A stretch of 64,000 nt of DNA from an uncultured Bacteroidota bacterium (GCA_902590705.1 CACIXU010000005.1:1-64000); one strand, 5' to 3'. Shown: positions 9,180 to 18,950, counted from the first letter of the stretch. Numbers and translations are program-made. The notes: generated by a model not told the origin, from the letters alone.

Positions 9180-10030
9180 ACTTTTATATTATAATACCAG
9201 CCCACAATGAGGAAAAAAATATAGCTCAAACTCTACAATCCATTGTAAACCAAAAGTTGAAACCTAAAAAGCTGGTGGTTGTAAATGATAATTCATCCGA
9301 CAATACTAGGCAAATTATAAACGATTATACCAAACGCTTTGACTGGATCTATAAAGTAGAAAATAAATCCTCTGACGTCCATCTTCCTGGATCAAAAATT
9401 ATTAATGCCTTTTATGTGGGTTATGATACTCTTGATGACAAATATGATGTAATATGTAAGTTTGATGCTGACATAGTTTTTGAGCCAGACTATTTATTAA
9501 ATTTAAAGGTGAACTTTGAAAATAACCCTCGCTTGGGAATGGTAGCAGGTGTATGCTATGTAAAAAAACAAAAGGATTGGGTACTGGAGAATTTAAACCG
9601 TAATGACCATATAAGAGGCGCTTTAAAGGCCTACAGGAAGGACTGTTTTTTGCAGATTGGTAAATTGAAAAGGTCTATTGGATGGGATACCATAGACGAA
9701 ATACTTGCACAATATTATAAATGGGAAATTTTAGTGGATGAAACACTAAAAGTAAAACATCTTAAGCCCACAGGTCTCAATTATAGTCCAAATGCAGCCC
9801 TATTGCAAGGCGAAGCCACATACCGAATGAGGTTAGGGTGGTTATTAACTTTGATTATTGGACTGAAACGAGGGCTAGTTAATCAAAGTTTTAGAGTTAT
9901 TTGGAGCTACCTCAAAGGGTATTCAATCGCTAAAAAAAATAGGACACCCTTCATTGTTGACAAAGCGCAGGGAAAGTATCTAAGAAGTTACAGGTGGAGA
10001 GGGATTTTAAGGTGGATAAAATTTAAATAA
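9176..10030 (+). CDS. Glycosyltransferase family 2
   Basis: This 284-residue GT-A enzyme starts IIIPAHNEEKNIAQTLQSI, the classic nucleotide-sugar binding start. It has VVVNDNSSDNT and the metal-binding DxD in CKFDADIVF at about residues 97-105. It would transfer a sugar from a nucleotide donor to a growing cell-surface glycan or lipid on the cytoplasmic side. A hydrophobic segment near residues 220-235 (LGWLLTLIIGLKRG) may associate with the membrane. Translation starts at a TTG overlapping the preceding stop codon. The GT2 call is firm but donor and acceptor are unknown. Confidence 0.88.
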   Translation: MNFYIIIPAHNEEKNIAQTLQSIVNQKLKPKKLVVVNDNSSDNTRQIINDYTKRFDWIYKVENKSSDVHLPGSKIINAFYVGYDTLDDKYDVICKFDADIVFEPDYLLNLKVNFENNPRLGMVAGVCYVKKQKDWVLENLNRNDHIRGALKAYRKDCFLQIGKLKRSIGWDTIDEILAQYYKWEILVDETLKVKHLKPTGLNYSPNAALLQGEATYRMRLGWLLTLIIGLKRGLVNQSFRVIWSYLKGYSIAKKNRTPFIVDKAQGKYLRSYRWRGILRWIKFK

Positions 10031-10057
10031 CCAACACTTATTTTATCTTTACAATCG

Positions 10058-11338
10058 ATGGATAAAATCAACATACTTGTTTTGGGGAATGGTGGACGAG
10101 AGCATGCCTTTTGTTGGAAATTGGTAAAAAGCCAATTGACAAATCAGCTGTTTATTGCACCTGGAAATGGCGGGACCGAAGATTTGGCAATAAACCTTGA
10201 TATAGGAGTTAATGATTTTGAATCAATTAAGAAGGCTGTGCTGTTAAATCAAATTAAACTAGTAGTCGTTGGTCCAGAGGACCCACTTGTAAATGGTCTG
10301 CATGATTTTTTCCTTTCAGATCCTGCACTAAAGGACATTCCTGTCATTGGCCCAAAAAAAATGGGAGCTAGACTAGAGGGAAGTAAGGAGTTTGCAAAGA
10401 TGTTTATGCAAAGACATGAAATTCCTACCGCCCAATATGGAAGCTTTACCGCTGAGAATATTGATCAAGGCTATGCTTTTTTAGATCAAATGAAATCTCC
10501 ATACGTGCTTAAGGCTAATGGATTAGCAGCAGGGAAAGGCGTACTAATAATTGATGATTTAAAACAGGCTAAGACAGAGCTTGCCAAAATGCTCTTGGAT
10601 CAAAAATTTGGAGTTGCTTCTAAAAAAGTTATTATTGAGGAGTTTTTAACTGGAATTGAACTCTCCTGTTTTGTTTTAACCGATGGGGTGGCTCATTTAA
10701 CGTTCCCAATGGCCAAAGATTATAAGCGTATCGGTGAGGGCGATAAAGGACTAAATACCGGCGGAATGGGAGCCATATCGCCTGTACCATTTGTGGATGA
10801 TCAATTCAACCAAAAAATACAAGACAGAATCATAAACCCGACCATTAAAGGATTACTTGAAGACAATATACCCTACTTAGGTTTTCTCTTTATAGGCTTG
10901 ATAAAAGTTGGAGAAGAACCCTATGTTATTGAATATAATGTTAGGATGGGAGATCCCGAAACTCAGGTTGTTTTACCTCGGATAAAAAACGATTTTGTAG
11001 AACTTTTATTAGCGACAGCAGAAGGACGCTTATCACAAATTGAAATTGAAATTAATGATCTTTCTGCGACAACAGTAGTTGCCGTCTCAGGGGGTTATCC
11101 CGAGGAGTATCAAAAGGGTAAAAAAATAACTGGACTAGAAAAAGTAAAGGGGAGTATTGTTTTCCATGCAGGAACCAATGTAAAGGAGGGAAAAATAGTT
11201 ACAGATGGTGGGAGGGTTTTGGCAGTTACCTCATATGGAGAAGGGCACGAATCTGCCCTGAAACAATCTTATGGTCAGATCGAAAAAATTAATTTTGAAG
11301 GAATCAATTTTAGAAAAGATATAGGTTTTGACCTATAA
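10058..11338 (+). CDS. purD: Phosphoribosylamine-glycine ligase
   Basis: PurD joins glycine to 5-phosphoribosylamine with ATP to give GAR in purine synthesis. The protein is 426 residues, normal for the family. The N-terminal VLGNGGREHAFCWKL motif, the ATP-grasp segment VLKANGLAAGKGV, GLNTGGMGAISPVPF and the metal-binding EYNVRMGDPETQVV are all intact. A TATCTTTA box (10044-10051), one base off the -7 consensus, lies just upstream. The gene ends six bases into the convergent DUF6341-like gene. Confidence 0.97.
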   Translation: MDKINILVLGNGGREHAFCWKLVKSQLTNQLFIAPGNGGTEDLAINLDIGVNDFESIKKAVLLNQIKLVVVGPEDPLVNGLHDFFLSDPALKDIPVIGPKKMGARLEGSKEFAKMFMQRHEIPTAQYGSFTAENIDQGYAFLDQMKSPYVLKANGLAAGKGVLIIDDLKQAKTELAKMLLDQKFGVASKKVIIEEFLTGIELSCFVLTDGVAHLTFPMAKDYKRIGEGDKGLNTGGMGAISPVPFVDDQFNQKIQDRIINPTIKGLLEDNIPYLGFLFIGLIKVGEEPYVIEYNVRMGDPETQVVLPRIKNDFVELLLATAEGRLSQIEIEINDLSATTVVAVSGGYPEEYQKGKKITGLEKVKGSIVFHAGTNVKEGKIVTDGGRVLAVTSYGEGHESALKQSYGQIEKINFEGINFRKDIGFDL

Positions 11339-11560
11339 AAATGAATGGGCAGTGGAATTCTTTTTTTCCTCACCGCTTTTATCAAACTTTCGTAATTGAT
11401 TGATCCAGTATATACCTGCTATTAAACCAACTAATAAAAAAATGAAAGAGATACCATTGGATACCCACCAATTGAAAAGCTCAACATGAGTTAGTAGCTT
11501 AAAAGGGAAAAAAAGTACCTCCTCAAATAAACTTGCGATTGACTCAAAAAAATTCTTCAT
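11333..11560 (-). CDS. DUF6341-like small membrane protein
   Basis: This 75-residue protein has an amphipathic N-terminus (MKNFFESIASLFEEVLFFPF), an LTHVELFNWWVSN segment, one strong membrane helix (GISFIFLLVGLIAGIYWI) and a hydrophilic tail ending in TAHSFL. The pattern fits the flavobacterial family I know as DUF6341, sometimes mislabelled as uracil phosphoribosyltransferase. It has no PRTase motif. Its function is unknown. The stop overlaps the convergent purD stop region, and it is divergent from the membrane protein at 11604. Confidence 0.7.
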   Translation of the reverse strand: MKNFFESIASLFEEVLFFPFKLLTHVELFNWWVSNGISFIFLLVGLIAGIYWINQLRKFDKSGEEKKNSTAHSFL

Positions 11561-11603
11561 TAATTATCTATTATTTATATTGCAAAAATAATAAAAACTG
11601 GAG

Positions 11604-12527
11604 ATGACAGTAGAAACTTTTAATAAAGTTGGATTAAAGGCATACATGTATTCTTTTAGTTTTTCTCTAGCAGTAATTTTTATAATTAATTATTGTAAAT
11701 ATCACAGAGATTGGAACATAAATAACATTTTTGAAATTCTTATTTTATGGATCATTTTTGCTTTTTTTACTTTTTTTATTAGTTTTTTACAAACTAAAAA
11801 ATCAAGCGCTAAGCTATCCGGGATTCATCTATTAACCTTTCCACTTGTTTTTCTTTTTTTCCCAAACGGACCAGGATTAGCCTTTTCTAAAATAGTTATC
11901 GGGCTAATTTTAGTTTATTCCGAACACATATTTATTAAAGCTCTTTTCAGTAAGTCAAAGAATAAGTATTTATTTGACTTATCTATTCTTATTTCTATTA
12001 TTGTTTTATTTAATATAGGTCTTTTAATTTTTTATGTAATTCCCATTATAGTTATTTTAAATCAAAAATTGTATAGCATTAAAAGCTTAATTGCTTTTCT
12101 TTTCCCTATTTTGTTGATACCCTTTATTTTTTATTCACTAGCCCTAATAGTGCCTGATATATTTGGACTCGTTAACAATACATTTAACATTCAACCTTTT
12201 AGGTATTCAGATCAAACTAACGGAGACTTGGTTTGGTTTGTAATATTGTCAGTTTCAATTTATTGTACAATTTTTATCCGGCCAAAAGGCAATGAGAAGT
12301 CTTCAGCTTTTTTATTTATGACAATCTGGTTATATTTAAGTTTTATTATAGGCTTCTTAGGATTAAATCTTGATGAGGAAAGGTGGCTTTTAGGCTTTGT
12401 TCCAGCAGCCTTTTTTTTCGGAGTTTTTATTGAAAATATGAAATCTGACAGATTAAAAAATAGGGTAATTTTTTTGGCAGCAATTTTTATAATAATTTTT
12501 AAACTTATTGACTTCGAAGTTTTCTAA
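11604..12527 (+). CDS. Polytopic membrane protein, DUF6427-like
   Basis: This 307-residue protein is almost entirely hydrophobic. At least eight membrane segments can be traced, for example FSLAVIFIINYC, ILILWIIFAFFTFFISFL, LSILISIIVLFNIGLLIF and VIFLAAIFIIIF. The placement between the DUF6341-like gene and DUF4254 matches the flavobacterial order in which DUF6427 proteins occur, and the family call rests partly on that synteny. No catalytic motif was found. It could be a glycan- or lipid-handling membrane protein, but nothing in the sequence proves this. Codons are strongly AT-rich. Confidence 0.6.
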   Translation: MTVETFNKVGLKAYMYSFSFSLAVIFIINYCKYHRDWNINNIFEILILWIIFAFFTFFISFLQTKKSSAKLSGIHLLTFPLVFLFFPNGPGLAFSKIVIGLILVYSEHIFIKALFSKSKNKYLFDLSILISIIVLFNIGLLIFYVIPIIVILNQKLYSIKSLIAFLFPILLIPFIFYSLALIVPDIFGLVNNTFNIQPFRYSDQTNGDLVWFVILSVSIYCTIFIRPKGNEKSSAFLFMTIWLYLSFIIGFLGLNLDEERWLLGFVPAAFFFGVFIENMKSDRLKNRVIFLAAIFIIIFKLIDFEVF

Positions 12528-12605
12528 ATAGAGCAGGTCATTTTGCAATAAATTTGTTTAAACTCAAATCGTATATTAGCATTATGAATTAATCAAACTT
12601 AAGAA

Positions 12606-13223
12606 ATGAGTCATCAGTCTTTTAGCAGTAAAGCAATAAAAATCTTTAAAAAAAGTATTGACAAATATCATTTGATAGACAACGTTGGTCAATCCTTTGA
12701 AAACCCTTTTCCTTCAAATTCAATTGATCACCTTTTGTACAGAAAAAACTGGATAGATACTGTTCAATGGCATTATGAAGACTTAATAAGAGATCCTGAT
12801 ATTGACCCAGTTGAAGGGATGAATCTCAAAAGGAAAATTGATGCTTCCAATCAAGATAGAACTGATACAGTTGAATACATAGACGGGTATTTCTTAGATT
12901 TATATAAAGATGTTCAACCTTTAAAATCAGCCACAGTAAACTCAGAGAGTCCAGCCTGGGCAATCGACCGATTGTCCATATTGGAGTTGAAGATTTATCA
13001 TATGGAAGAGGAAGCACATAGGTCAGAGGCAAGTAATTCACATAGGCAAAGCTGTAATAACAAGCTACAAGTTTTATTAATTCAGAGAATTGATCTAAGT
13101 AGCGCCATTGACAAATTATTAGAGGATCTTGATACTGGAAATAAGTTTATGAAGGTTTACAAGCAGATGAAAATGTATAATAACGAGGAAACTAACCCTG
13201 TTTTGTATAAGGATAAATCATAA
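12606..13223 (+). CDS. DUF4254 domain protein
   Basis: This is a 205-residue soluble helical protein. The DUF4254 hallmark is clear: WIDTVQWHYEDLIRDPDIDP, then a KRKIDASNQDRTDTVEYID segment and SPAWAIDRLSILELKIYHM. The function of the family is unknown. It is recurrently found next to heptosyltransferase-like GT9 genes, as here (7 bp to the next start), which points to an envelope-polysaccharide role. No membrane segment or signal is visible. Confidence 0.85.
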   Translation: MSHQSFSSKAIKIFKKSIDKYHLIDNVGQSFENPFPSNSIDHLLYRKNWIDTVQWHYEDLIRDPDIDPVEGMNLKRKIDASNQDRTDTVEYIDGYFLDLYKDVQPLKSATVNSESPAWAIDRLSILELKIYHMEEEAHRSEASNSHRQSCNNKLQVLLIQRIDLSSAIDKLLEDLDTGNKFMKVYKQMKMYNNEETNPVLYKDKS

Positions 13224-13229
13224 ATATGT

Positions 13230-14261
13230 ATGAAAAATCATCATTTATTGCTGTTGCGTTTTTCTGCACTGGGAGATGTAGCAATGACTGTACCCGTTAT
13301 TAGATGTCTATATAAATCTCATCCTAACTTAAAAATCACTTTTGTAAGTAGACCTTATTTTGAGCCTCTTTTTGCTGAGTTTGAAAACTTCAATTTTTAC
13401 CCCCTAGATATTGGAGATAGGCACAAGGGACTCAAGGGGATTTGGACTCTTTTTAAAGAACTTAAAAAAATCCATTTTTCCGGAGTTGCTGATCTCCACG
13501 GAGTTCTAAGAACCTATTTATTATCATTTCTTTTTACAATAACATTTTTTAGGGTCAAACAAATTAATAAGGGCAGAATAGAAAAGTACCAATTAACACG
13601 AAAAAAAAACAAAAAATTTCAACCTCTCACACCTACTATTTTTCGTTATGCAGATGTTTTCAGGAAACTTGGGTTTTCAATTAATATTGAAGACCATGAG
13701 TTTCCTAACAAAAACCCTATTCCTAAAAACTTTACAAATCTTTATAATGAGACCGAAAAAAAATGGATTGGCATAGCGCCATTTGCCTCTTATTCTGGAA
13801 AAACATACCCTTTGGATTTAATGCAACAAGTTATTGCCTATTTACAGAAAGATTTCCAAATATTTTTATTTGGAGCTGGACAAAATGAGATTAAAAAACT
13901 AGAGGTTTGGGAAAAGGCCTATACTAATGTCGTCAATACGTCAGGGAATACCTCATTACGAGATCAAATCCAACTTATGCCCTATCTCGACCTCATGATA
14001 TCGATGGATTCTGCTAATGGTCACTTGGCTGCTAATGCAGGAACTCCAGTCCTTTCTCTGTGGGGGTTAACACATCCATTTAGCGGATTTGTTCCCTTTA
14101 ATCAGCCTATTAAACAATCACTCACACTTGATAGAAAAAAATATCCCTTGGTGCCAACCTCGGTTTATGGTAATGTTATTCCCTCTGGATATGAAAATGC
14201 ATTTAGATCCATCAGACCAAAAGAAGTAATTGAAAAGGCATTAAAATTAGTCCAAAAATAG
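13230..14261 (+). CDS. Glycosyltransferase family 9 (heptosyltransferase-like)
   Basis: This 343-residue GT-B enzyme resembles ADP-heptose:LPS heptosyltransferases. The start LLLRFSALGDVAMTVPVIRCL is the typical N-terminal Rossmann motif, with the ALGD active-site aspartate at about residue 14. The C-terminal donor-binding region includes IGIAPFASYSGKTYPL-like and LFGAGQNEIKKLE segments, and LMPYLDLMISMDSANGHLAANAGTPVLSLWG is diagnostic. It should add a core sugar to lipopolysaccharide at the inner membrane. It closes the DUF4254 operon and is convergent with the reductase gene. Confidence 0.9.
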   Translation: MKNHHLLLLRFSALGDVAMTVPVIRCLYKSHPNLKITFVSRPYFEPLFAEFENFNFYPLDIGDRHKGLKGIWTLFKELKKIHFSGVADLHGVLRTYLLSFLFTITFFRVKQINKGRIEKYQLTRKKNKKFQPLTPTIFRYADVFRKLGFSINIEDHEFPNKNPIPKNFTNLYNETEKKWIGIAPFASYSGKTYPLDLMQQVIAYLQKDFQIFLFGAGQNEIKKLEVWEKAYTNVVNTSGNTSLRDQIQLMPYLDLMISMDSANGHLAANAGTPVLSLWGLTHPFSGFVPFNQPIKQSLTLDRKKYPLVPTSVYGNVIPSGYENAFRSIRPKEVIEKALKLVQK

Positions 14262-14263
14262 AC

Positions 14264-15301
14264 CTAGACATCGTCATAATCTATAAGAATCTGGGCACTT
14301 ACTGGATGGGCTTGACAGGTCAATATTAAGCCTTCCTCAACCTCATTTTCAGTTAGAATTTGATTAGCCTGCATTACTGCTTTACCTGATTTGACCCGTG
14401 CAATGCAGCTAGAGCAGACACCTCCTTGACAGGAATAGGGAACATCGAGCATGTTATCGAGCGCAGTATCTAGAATACTCTTGCCTTTTTGAGCATCGAG
14501 TTTATAATTGATATCATCGTAAATAATTTCTAAAGTTGCTGAAGTTGATCGGGATGCTTCAACTGAAATTTCTGGCGATGCATTAAACAATTCAAAAAGA
14601 ATTTTCGACGAACTTATACCTTTTTCCTCTAGTGTTTTTGATACAGTATGGATCATTTCTTCTGGTCCACAAAGGTAAAATTTATCTGTGTCACCCTCTA
14701 GTTGATTCAAAGTGTTATTGACGATATTCCTTTCAATTCTTCCAAAAAGACTTTTCTCAATATTAGCCCTACTAAAGACCCATTTAATTTTTAGCCTTAA
14801 GGAGAATTGCTTTTTTAAGGCTTTTAGCTCCTCATAGAATAAAGTATCTTCTGGAGTCTTATTACCATAGACCAAATAAACATTTGTATCTTCATTGTCA
14901 TTGAGAGCAGTCTTAATAATGGATATAATTGGAGTGATTCCGCTTCCGGCAGCAAAAGCAACTATCTGCTGTCCTTTCTCTGATTTAATGTATTTAAATC
15001 TTCCTTCTGGAGGGGCAACCATAATTGTCTCCCCAACTTCAATTACTCGATTTGCATGTGAAGAAAAAAGACCGTTTGGTACTTCTTTTATTCCTACCTT
15101 AAGTCCATCACTTGGTGAGCTGCATATTGAATAAGATCGACGTACTTTACTTTTGCCAATATTTGTCTCTAAAGTAAGGTATTGCCCAGCTTCAAATTCA
15201 AATCGTTTTTTCATTTCTTTAGGGACATTAAGAGAAATCAAAACAGCATTTGGAGTGTCTCTTTCAACTTTCGAAACTGTAAGAGGGTACATTTGTGACA
15301 T
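14264..15301 (-). CDS. PaaE-like ferredoxin/flavodoxin reductase with C-terminal 2Fe-2S domain
   Basis: This is an electron-transfer flavoprotein of about 345 residues, using the Met at 15301 (MSQMYPLTVSKVERDTPNA). An upstream Met at 15322 is in frame but adds seven residues not expected in homologues. The FAD domain shows RRSYSICSSP, the NAD(P) domain VAFAAGSGITPIISIIK and FYLCGPEEMI, and the plant-type ferredoxin domain has CxxxxCxxC in SCQGGVCSSCIARV plus the fourth Cys in ILTCQAHP. It passes electrons from NAD(P)H to the 2Fe-2S centre. PaaE serves phenylacetyl-CoA epoxidation, but no paa genes are here, so the partner is unknown. Confidence 0.85.
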   Translation of the reverse strand: MSQMYPLTVSKVERDTPNAVLISLNVPKEMKKRFEFEAGQYLTLETNIGKSKVRRSYSICSSPSDGLKVGIKEVPNGLFSSHANRVIEVGETIMVAPPEGRFKYIKSEKGQQIVAFAAGSGITPIISIIKTALNDNEDTNVYLVYGNKTPEDTLFYEELKALKKQFSLRLKIKWVFSRANIEKSLFGRIERNIVNNTLNQLEGDTDKFYLCGPEEMIHTVSKTLEEKGISSSKILFELFNASPEISVEASRSTSATLEIIYDDINYKLDAQKGKSILDTALDNMLDVPYSCQGGVCSSCIARVKSGKAVMQANQILTENEVEEGLILTCQAHPVSAQILIDYDDV

Positions 15302-15435
15302 ATAATTTTTAATATGTAGCAAAGTTATTTTAAAAAACTCTAAAATTTCAAATCTTACACGGGCATTTTCTTTAATTAATCCTGTTTTTATAATAATTTT
15401 CTGGAATTTCAGTTATTAATGTTAAACTTTCAAAG

Positions 15436-17922
15436 TTGAAAAAAGACATTCTTTTTTTTATTTTAATTGTTACGGCCTTGGTCTTAGCTTCTGCTTGCTC
15501 CACTCAGAAAAATAAAATGCTCAATCGTGGCTTTCATACCCTCAACACTAAGTACAATGTTCTTTTTAACGGAAAAGAGGCATTTGAGGTTGGAAAAGCT
15601 ATTTTAGAACAAGCCCATGATGACAACTTTTTTGAGTTTTTAGATGTAGAGCCAATTGCTATTAATGGTGAAAAAATTACACAAACTAGCGTGGTTCCTG
15701 GTTTCGCTAGAGCTGAAGAAAAAGCGGTAAAAGCCATTCAAAAGCACTCTATGAATATCAATGGAATTCAACGTAATACTAAAATTGACGAAGCTTATCT
15801 TCTATTGGGAAAGGCACGATATTTTGATCGTAGGTTTTTTCCTGCCATGGAAGCCTTTAATTTTTTGCTGGAAAACTATGCAGATAAAAATACTTATGTA
15901 GAAGGAAGAATTTGGCGGGAAAAAACTAATATTCGGTTAAAAAATGATGAGCTTGCAATAAAAAACCTTAGGGGATTAGCTCTCACAATAACCCCTAAAA
16001 GTAGGTTTCACAGCATGGCTAACGCTACTATATCTCAGGCCTTTCTTAACACTCAACAGCTTGATTCAGCAAGTTTTTTTATAAAGCGGGCAGCATTGAC
16101 TGCTAAAAACGACGAGGATAAGGGACGCTATTACTTCTTAACTGGCCAGTTGTTTGAAAGTCTTAATCAGCCTGATTCTGCAATGTGGGCTTATGAGCAA
16201 GTAGTAGGGCTTAATCGAAAAATTCCAAGAAAATATTGGATTAATGCCAAGATAAAACAATTAAAGATTAGAAAAATTCGCGATAGTATTGACCCACTTG
16301 AATCACTAAAAAAATTAGATAAGAATTATGAAAATGAATTATTTGATCATTTAATAAATCGTTCCTTAGGGCTATATTACTTTTGGCTAAAAAATGATAG
16401 CCTGGGGGCTCATTACCTCACAAAATCTTTAAGATCAGAAAATATCGATTTGCCCACAAAAGCAGCAAATTATAGGGATATGGCCGACTTTAACTTTGCT
16501 AATGGAAAATATGTTTTAACCGGGTCTTACCTTGACAGTTTGTTACCAATAATTCCAGAGGAAACTTTGTCAAGAAGAGCAATCCAAAGAGAACGTGACA
16601 ACCTTAATGGAGTAATCAAATACGAGACAATTATTAGAAAAACCGATAGTATTTTGAGACTATTATCTATGGACAAAGTTGATCAGTTAAAATATTTCGA
16701 AGACTTTCTTAAAGAGAAAAAAGCCAAAGCATTGGCTAATGTAGTTGAAAAGGATAAAGGGGTTTTCTCTTTCCTATCCAAAGCTGAAAAAGCGAGCCAA
16801 TTCTATTTTTATAACCCTAAGCTTTTAATTCAAGGGAAACAACAATTTCTTTCAACCTGGGGGAATCGCCCCAACACAGACAATTGGGCATTAGCAGCAG
16901 CAATCGATCCAGTAATTGAAGAAAATCAAGGTTCTTTCTATAAAGAAGAAACCATTCAAAAAGAAAGCTTTTTTGTAGAAAAACCAGAAAGCTATATTAA
17001 TTCTCTACCTAATTCTATTGAAACTATCGACAGTATAAAAGTAACCAATCAAAACGCCTACCTTCAGTTAGGAATGATATACAAAGAAAGTTTCAAGAAC
17101 AATAAACTTGCTGAAAAACGACTTACCCACTTACTTGGCCTAGATCCACCGCCCAATATTTCCGCACCTGCATTATACCATCTTTACAAAATCAACGAAA
17201 AGATTTTACCCCAAAAAGCAAAAAAATACTTGGATAGGATCTTATCAGAATTCACTAATACAGCCTATGGAAAAGTACTTGCTAATCCATTGGACTTTGA
17301 CCGGTCCACCCTAAATACACCCGAAATGATGTACACTAGTTTATTAAAGCTGTTTCAATCCGGAGATTTTGACTTACTAAAGGAAAAGGCGTTAGCATTA
17401 TCTGTTTTTTTAAGCGGGACAGAATATCAGTCAAAATTTGAATTACTTTTGGCCAATACCAAAGGAAGGCTTCAAGGGATTGACCAATGGGAAAAAGAAC
17501 TTTCTATTATTAAAATGAAATATTCTGGAACCCCAGAGGCAGAATTGGCTGAAGAAATAATTAATCAAATTAAAAAGACAAATACCATTGACGAACAAAA
17601 CAAAACTTATATTAATTATAAGTGGATTTTTAAGTATAGAATTCAAGACTCTATTGAATTAAAAAATACCAAAACCAAGCTTCAAAAATCTTTGGATGAA
17701 TCTTACATTACAAATTGGTTTTTAACTGAAGATCGTTTCGATGACTCTCAAATCTTCCTCGTTCTTCATGGAATAAGAAATATTAGAAAGCTTAATGAAT
17801 GGAGGAAGAAAATCAATGATAAGGAACAGGAGGCTTACAAAAAAAATAATTTTGTAGTTTTGTCATCCGATTATAAGAAAATGATTAGGGATAAAAAATT
17901 AAGATTCTATGAAACAAAATGA
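15436..17922 (+). CDS. sprE: SprE/PorW-type TPR lipoprotein of type IX secretion and gliding
   Basis: This 828-residue lipoprotein has a leader ending LVLASAC (lipobox Cys about residue 21). STQKNKMLNRGFHTLNTKYNVLFNGKEAF is the characteristic start of mature SprE/PorW proteins. Several TPR-like helical pairs follow (AYLLLGKARYFDRRFFPAMEAFNFL and others), with a long lysine/asparagine-rich C-terminus. SprE of Flavobacterium johnsoniae and PorW of Porphyromonas are required for T9SS secretion and gliding. The start is a TTG. The gene overlaps the bactofilin start by 14 bp and heads the operon leading into the ATP synthase genes. Confidence 0.88.
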   Translation: MKKDILFFILIVTALVLASACSTQKNKMLNRGFHTLNTKYNVLFNGKEAFEVGKAILEQAHDDNFFEFLDVEPIAINGEKITQTSVVPGFARAEEKAVKAIQKHSMNINGIQRNTKIDEAYLLLGKARYFDRRFFPAMEAFNFLLENYADKNTYVEGRIWREKTNIRLKNDELAIKNLRGLALTITPKSRFHSMANATISQAFLNTQQLDSASFFIKRAALTAKNDEDKGRYYFLTGQLFESLNQPDSAMWAYEQVVGLNRKIPRKYWINAKIKQLKIRKIRDSIDPLESLKKLDKNYENELFDHLINRSLGLYYFWLKNDSLGAHYLTKSLRSENIDLPTKAANYRDMADFNFANGKYVLTGSYLDSLLPIIPEETLSRRAIQRERDNLNGVIKYETIIRKTDSILRLLSMDKVDQLKYFEDFLKEKKAKALANVVEKDKGVFSFLSKAEKASQFYFYNPKLLIQGKQQFLSTWGNRPNTDNWALAAAIDPVIEENQGSFYKEETIQKESFFVEKPESYINSLPNSIETIDSIKVTNQNAYLQLGMIYKESFKNNKLAEKRLTHLLGLDPPPNISAPALYHLYKINEKILPQKAKKYLDRILSEFTNTAYGKVLANPLDFDRSTLNTPEMMYTSLLKLFQSGDFDLLKEKALALSVFLSGTEYQSKFELLLANTKGRLQGIDQWEKELSIIKMKYSGTPEAELAEEIINQIKKTNTIDEQNKTYINYKWIFKYRIQDSIELKNTKTKLQKSLDESYITNWFLTEDRFDDSQIFLVLHGIRNIRKLNEWRKKINDKEQEAYKKNNFVVLSSDYKKMIRDKKLRFYETK

Positions 17923-18307
17923 TATAAACGGACAGTATAGTCGTATAGAAAACTCGACCAGTATTAAAGGAGAGATTATTTCTGAGGGAGATTTTAGGAT
18001 TGATGGAACCCTAGATGGAAATATCAAAACCAATGGCAAAATTGTAATTGGGAAAGAAGGTTTGGTCAAAGGCGGCATAAGTTGTAATAAAGCTGATGTT
18101 GAGGGTAAAATAAAAGGTAATCTTTTTGTCTCCGAGACCTTAAATCTCAGATCTACCAGCAAAATCGAGGGGGAAGTTATTACTGGAAAACTTATTGTTG
18201 AATCTGGCGCAACCTTCAACGCGTCTTGTTCAATGAATAAAGATGGGAAAAACTCTGAAATACAACTTGTTTCGGAGATAGAAGAAACTCGTGAAAAAAC
18301 AGCCTAG
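17909..18307 (+). CDS. Bactofilin-family polymer-forming cytoskeletal protein
   Basis: This 132-residue bactofilin has the typical layout: a short polar N-terminus (IENSTSIKGEIISEGDFRIDG), a right-handed beta-helix of repeated short hydrophobic strands (GTLDGNIKTNGKIVIGKEGLVKGGI and so on), and a charged tail. Bactofilins polymerise without nucleotide and scaffold envelope or peptidoglycan enzymes. It starts inside the last codons of the SprE-like gene and its end contains the GTG start of atpZ, showing tight translational coupling. Confidence 0.92.
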   Translation: MKQNDINGQYSRIENSTSIKGEIISEGDFRIDGTLDGNIKTNGKIVIGKEGLVKGGISCNKADVEGKIKGNLFVSETLNLRSTSKIEGEVITGKLIVESGATFNASCSMNKDGKNSEIQLVSEIEETREKTA

Positions 18308-18491
18308 AAATTGGCTGATCTTTTCGGGGCTGGCCGTCCAAATTGGCTCAGTAATGTATATAATGGTTCAATTTGGCCATTGGATAAATAGAAAATTGGA
18401 GATTAATTCAAACGTTCCTGTCTTAATTACTTCAATATTTGGCCTGGTAGTAGTTTTGCTTTTGATTCAAAAACAAAGTAAAAACTTATAA
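18291..18491 (+). CDS. atpZ: AtpZ/AtpI-like ATP synthase accessory protein
   Basis: This 66-residue protein has two membrane helices (WLIFSGLAVQIGSVMYIMVQFGHWI and VPVLITSIFGLVVVLLLI). The F-GLA-Q-G----- pattern fits the AtpZ/AtpI accessory family encoded ahead of F-type ATP synthase genes, implicated in ring assembly or Mg2+/Ca2+ handling. It starts with GTG within the bactofilin gene. The position directly upstream of the F0 genes supports the call. Confidence 0.75.
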   Translation: MKKQPRNWLIFSGLAVQIGSVMYIMVQFGHWINRKLEINSNVPVLITSIFGLVVVLLLIQKQSKNL

Positions 18492-18495
18492 ACCG

Positions 18496-18882
18496 TTGAT
18501 TAGACCTTTCTTAAATTTTACCCTTCGCTTAACTTTATTTGTGTCAGGACTATTGCTAGTCCATTTACTAATTCTTTGGTTATTTGGAAAGCAATTGTTT
18601 GATCACTTCATCTTGCTCTCTTATTTATTTAATTATTTTATAACCCTAATTTTCTTTGCAGTATTACTAATAAACTCAAAGACTAAAGACGCTTTTTTAG
18701 GGTGGTTATTTTTTATTACGAGTGGACTAAAATTTTTAGCTTTTTTTATTATAATTTACCCTTTGTATAATCTAGATGGGACCATTCAAAAAGCTGAACT
18801 TTTTACATTTTTCTTGCCATACAGCCTTTGCTTAACAATAGAAATTCACCAGATTATAAAAATTTTAAATCCTAACCCATAA
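18496..18882 (+). CDS. Four-helix membrane protein of the ATP synthase operon (DUF6168-like)
   Basis: This 128-residue protein has four hydrophobic stretches (LTLFVSGLLLVHLLILWLFG, FILLSYLFNYFITLIFFAVLL, WLFFITSGLKFLAFFIIIYPL, LFTFFLPYSLCLTIEIHQII). Its location between atpZ and atpB and its topology match the flavobacterial DUF6168 family and resemble AtpI-type proteins. The start is TTG. It may assist c-ring assembly, but the sequence gives no direct proof. Confidence 0.65.
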   Translation: MIRPFLNFTLRLTLFVSGLLLVHLLILWLFGKQLFDHFILLSYLFNYFITLIFFAVLLINSKTKDAFLGWLFFITSGLKFLAFFIIIYPLYNLDGTIQKAELFTFFLPYSLCLTIEIHQIIKILNPNP

Positions 18883-18950
18883 AATCAATTTCATTTATAT
18901 TTTTATTTCATTAAAAGACTTACATTTACTCCTTAATTAAAACTAATAGT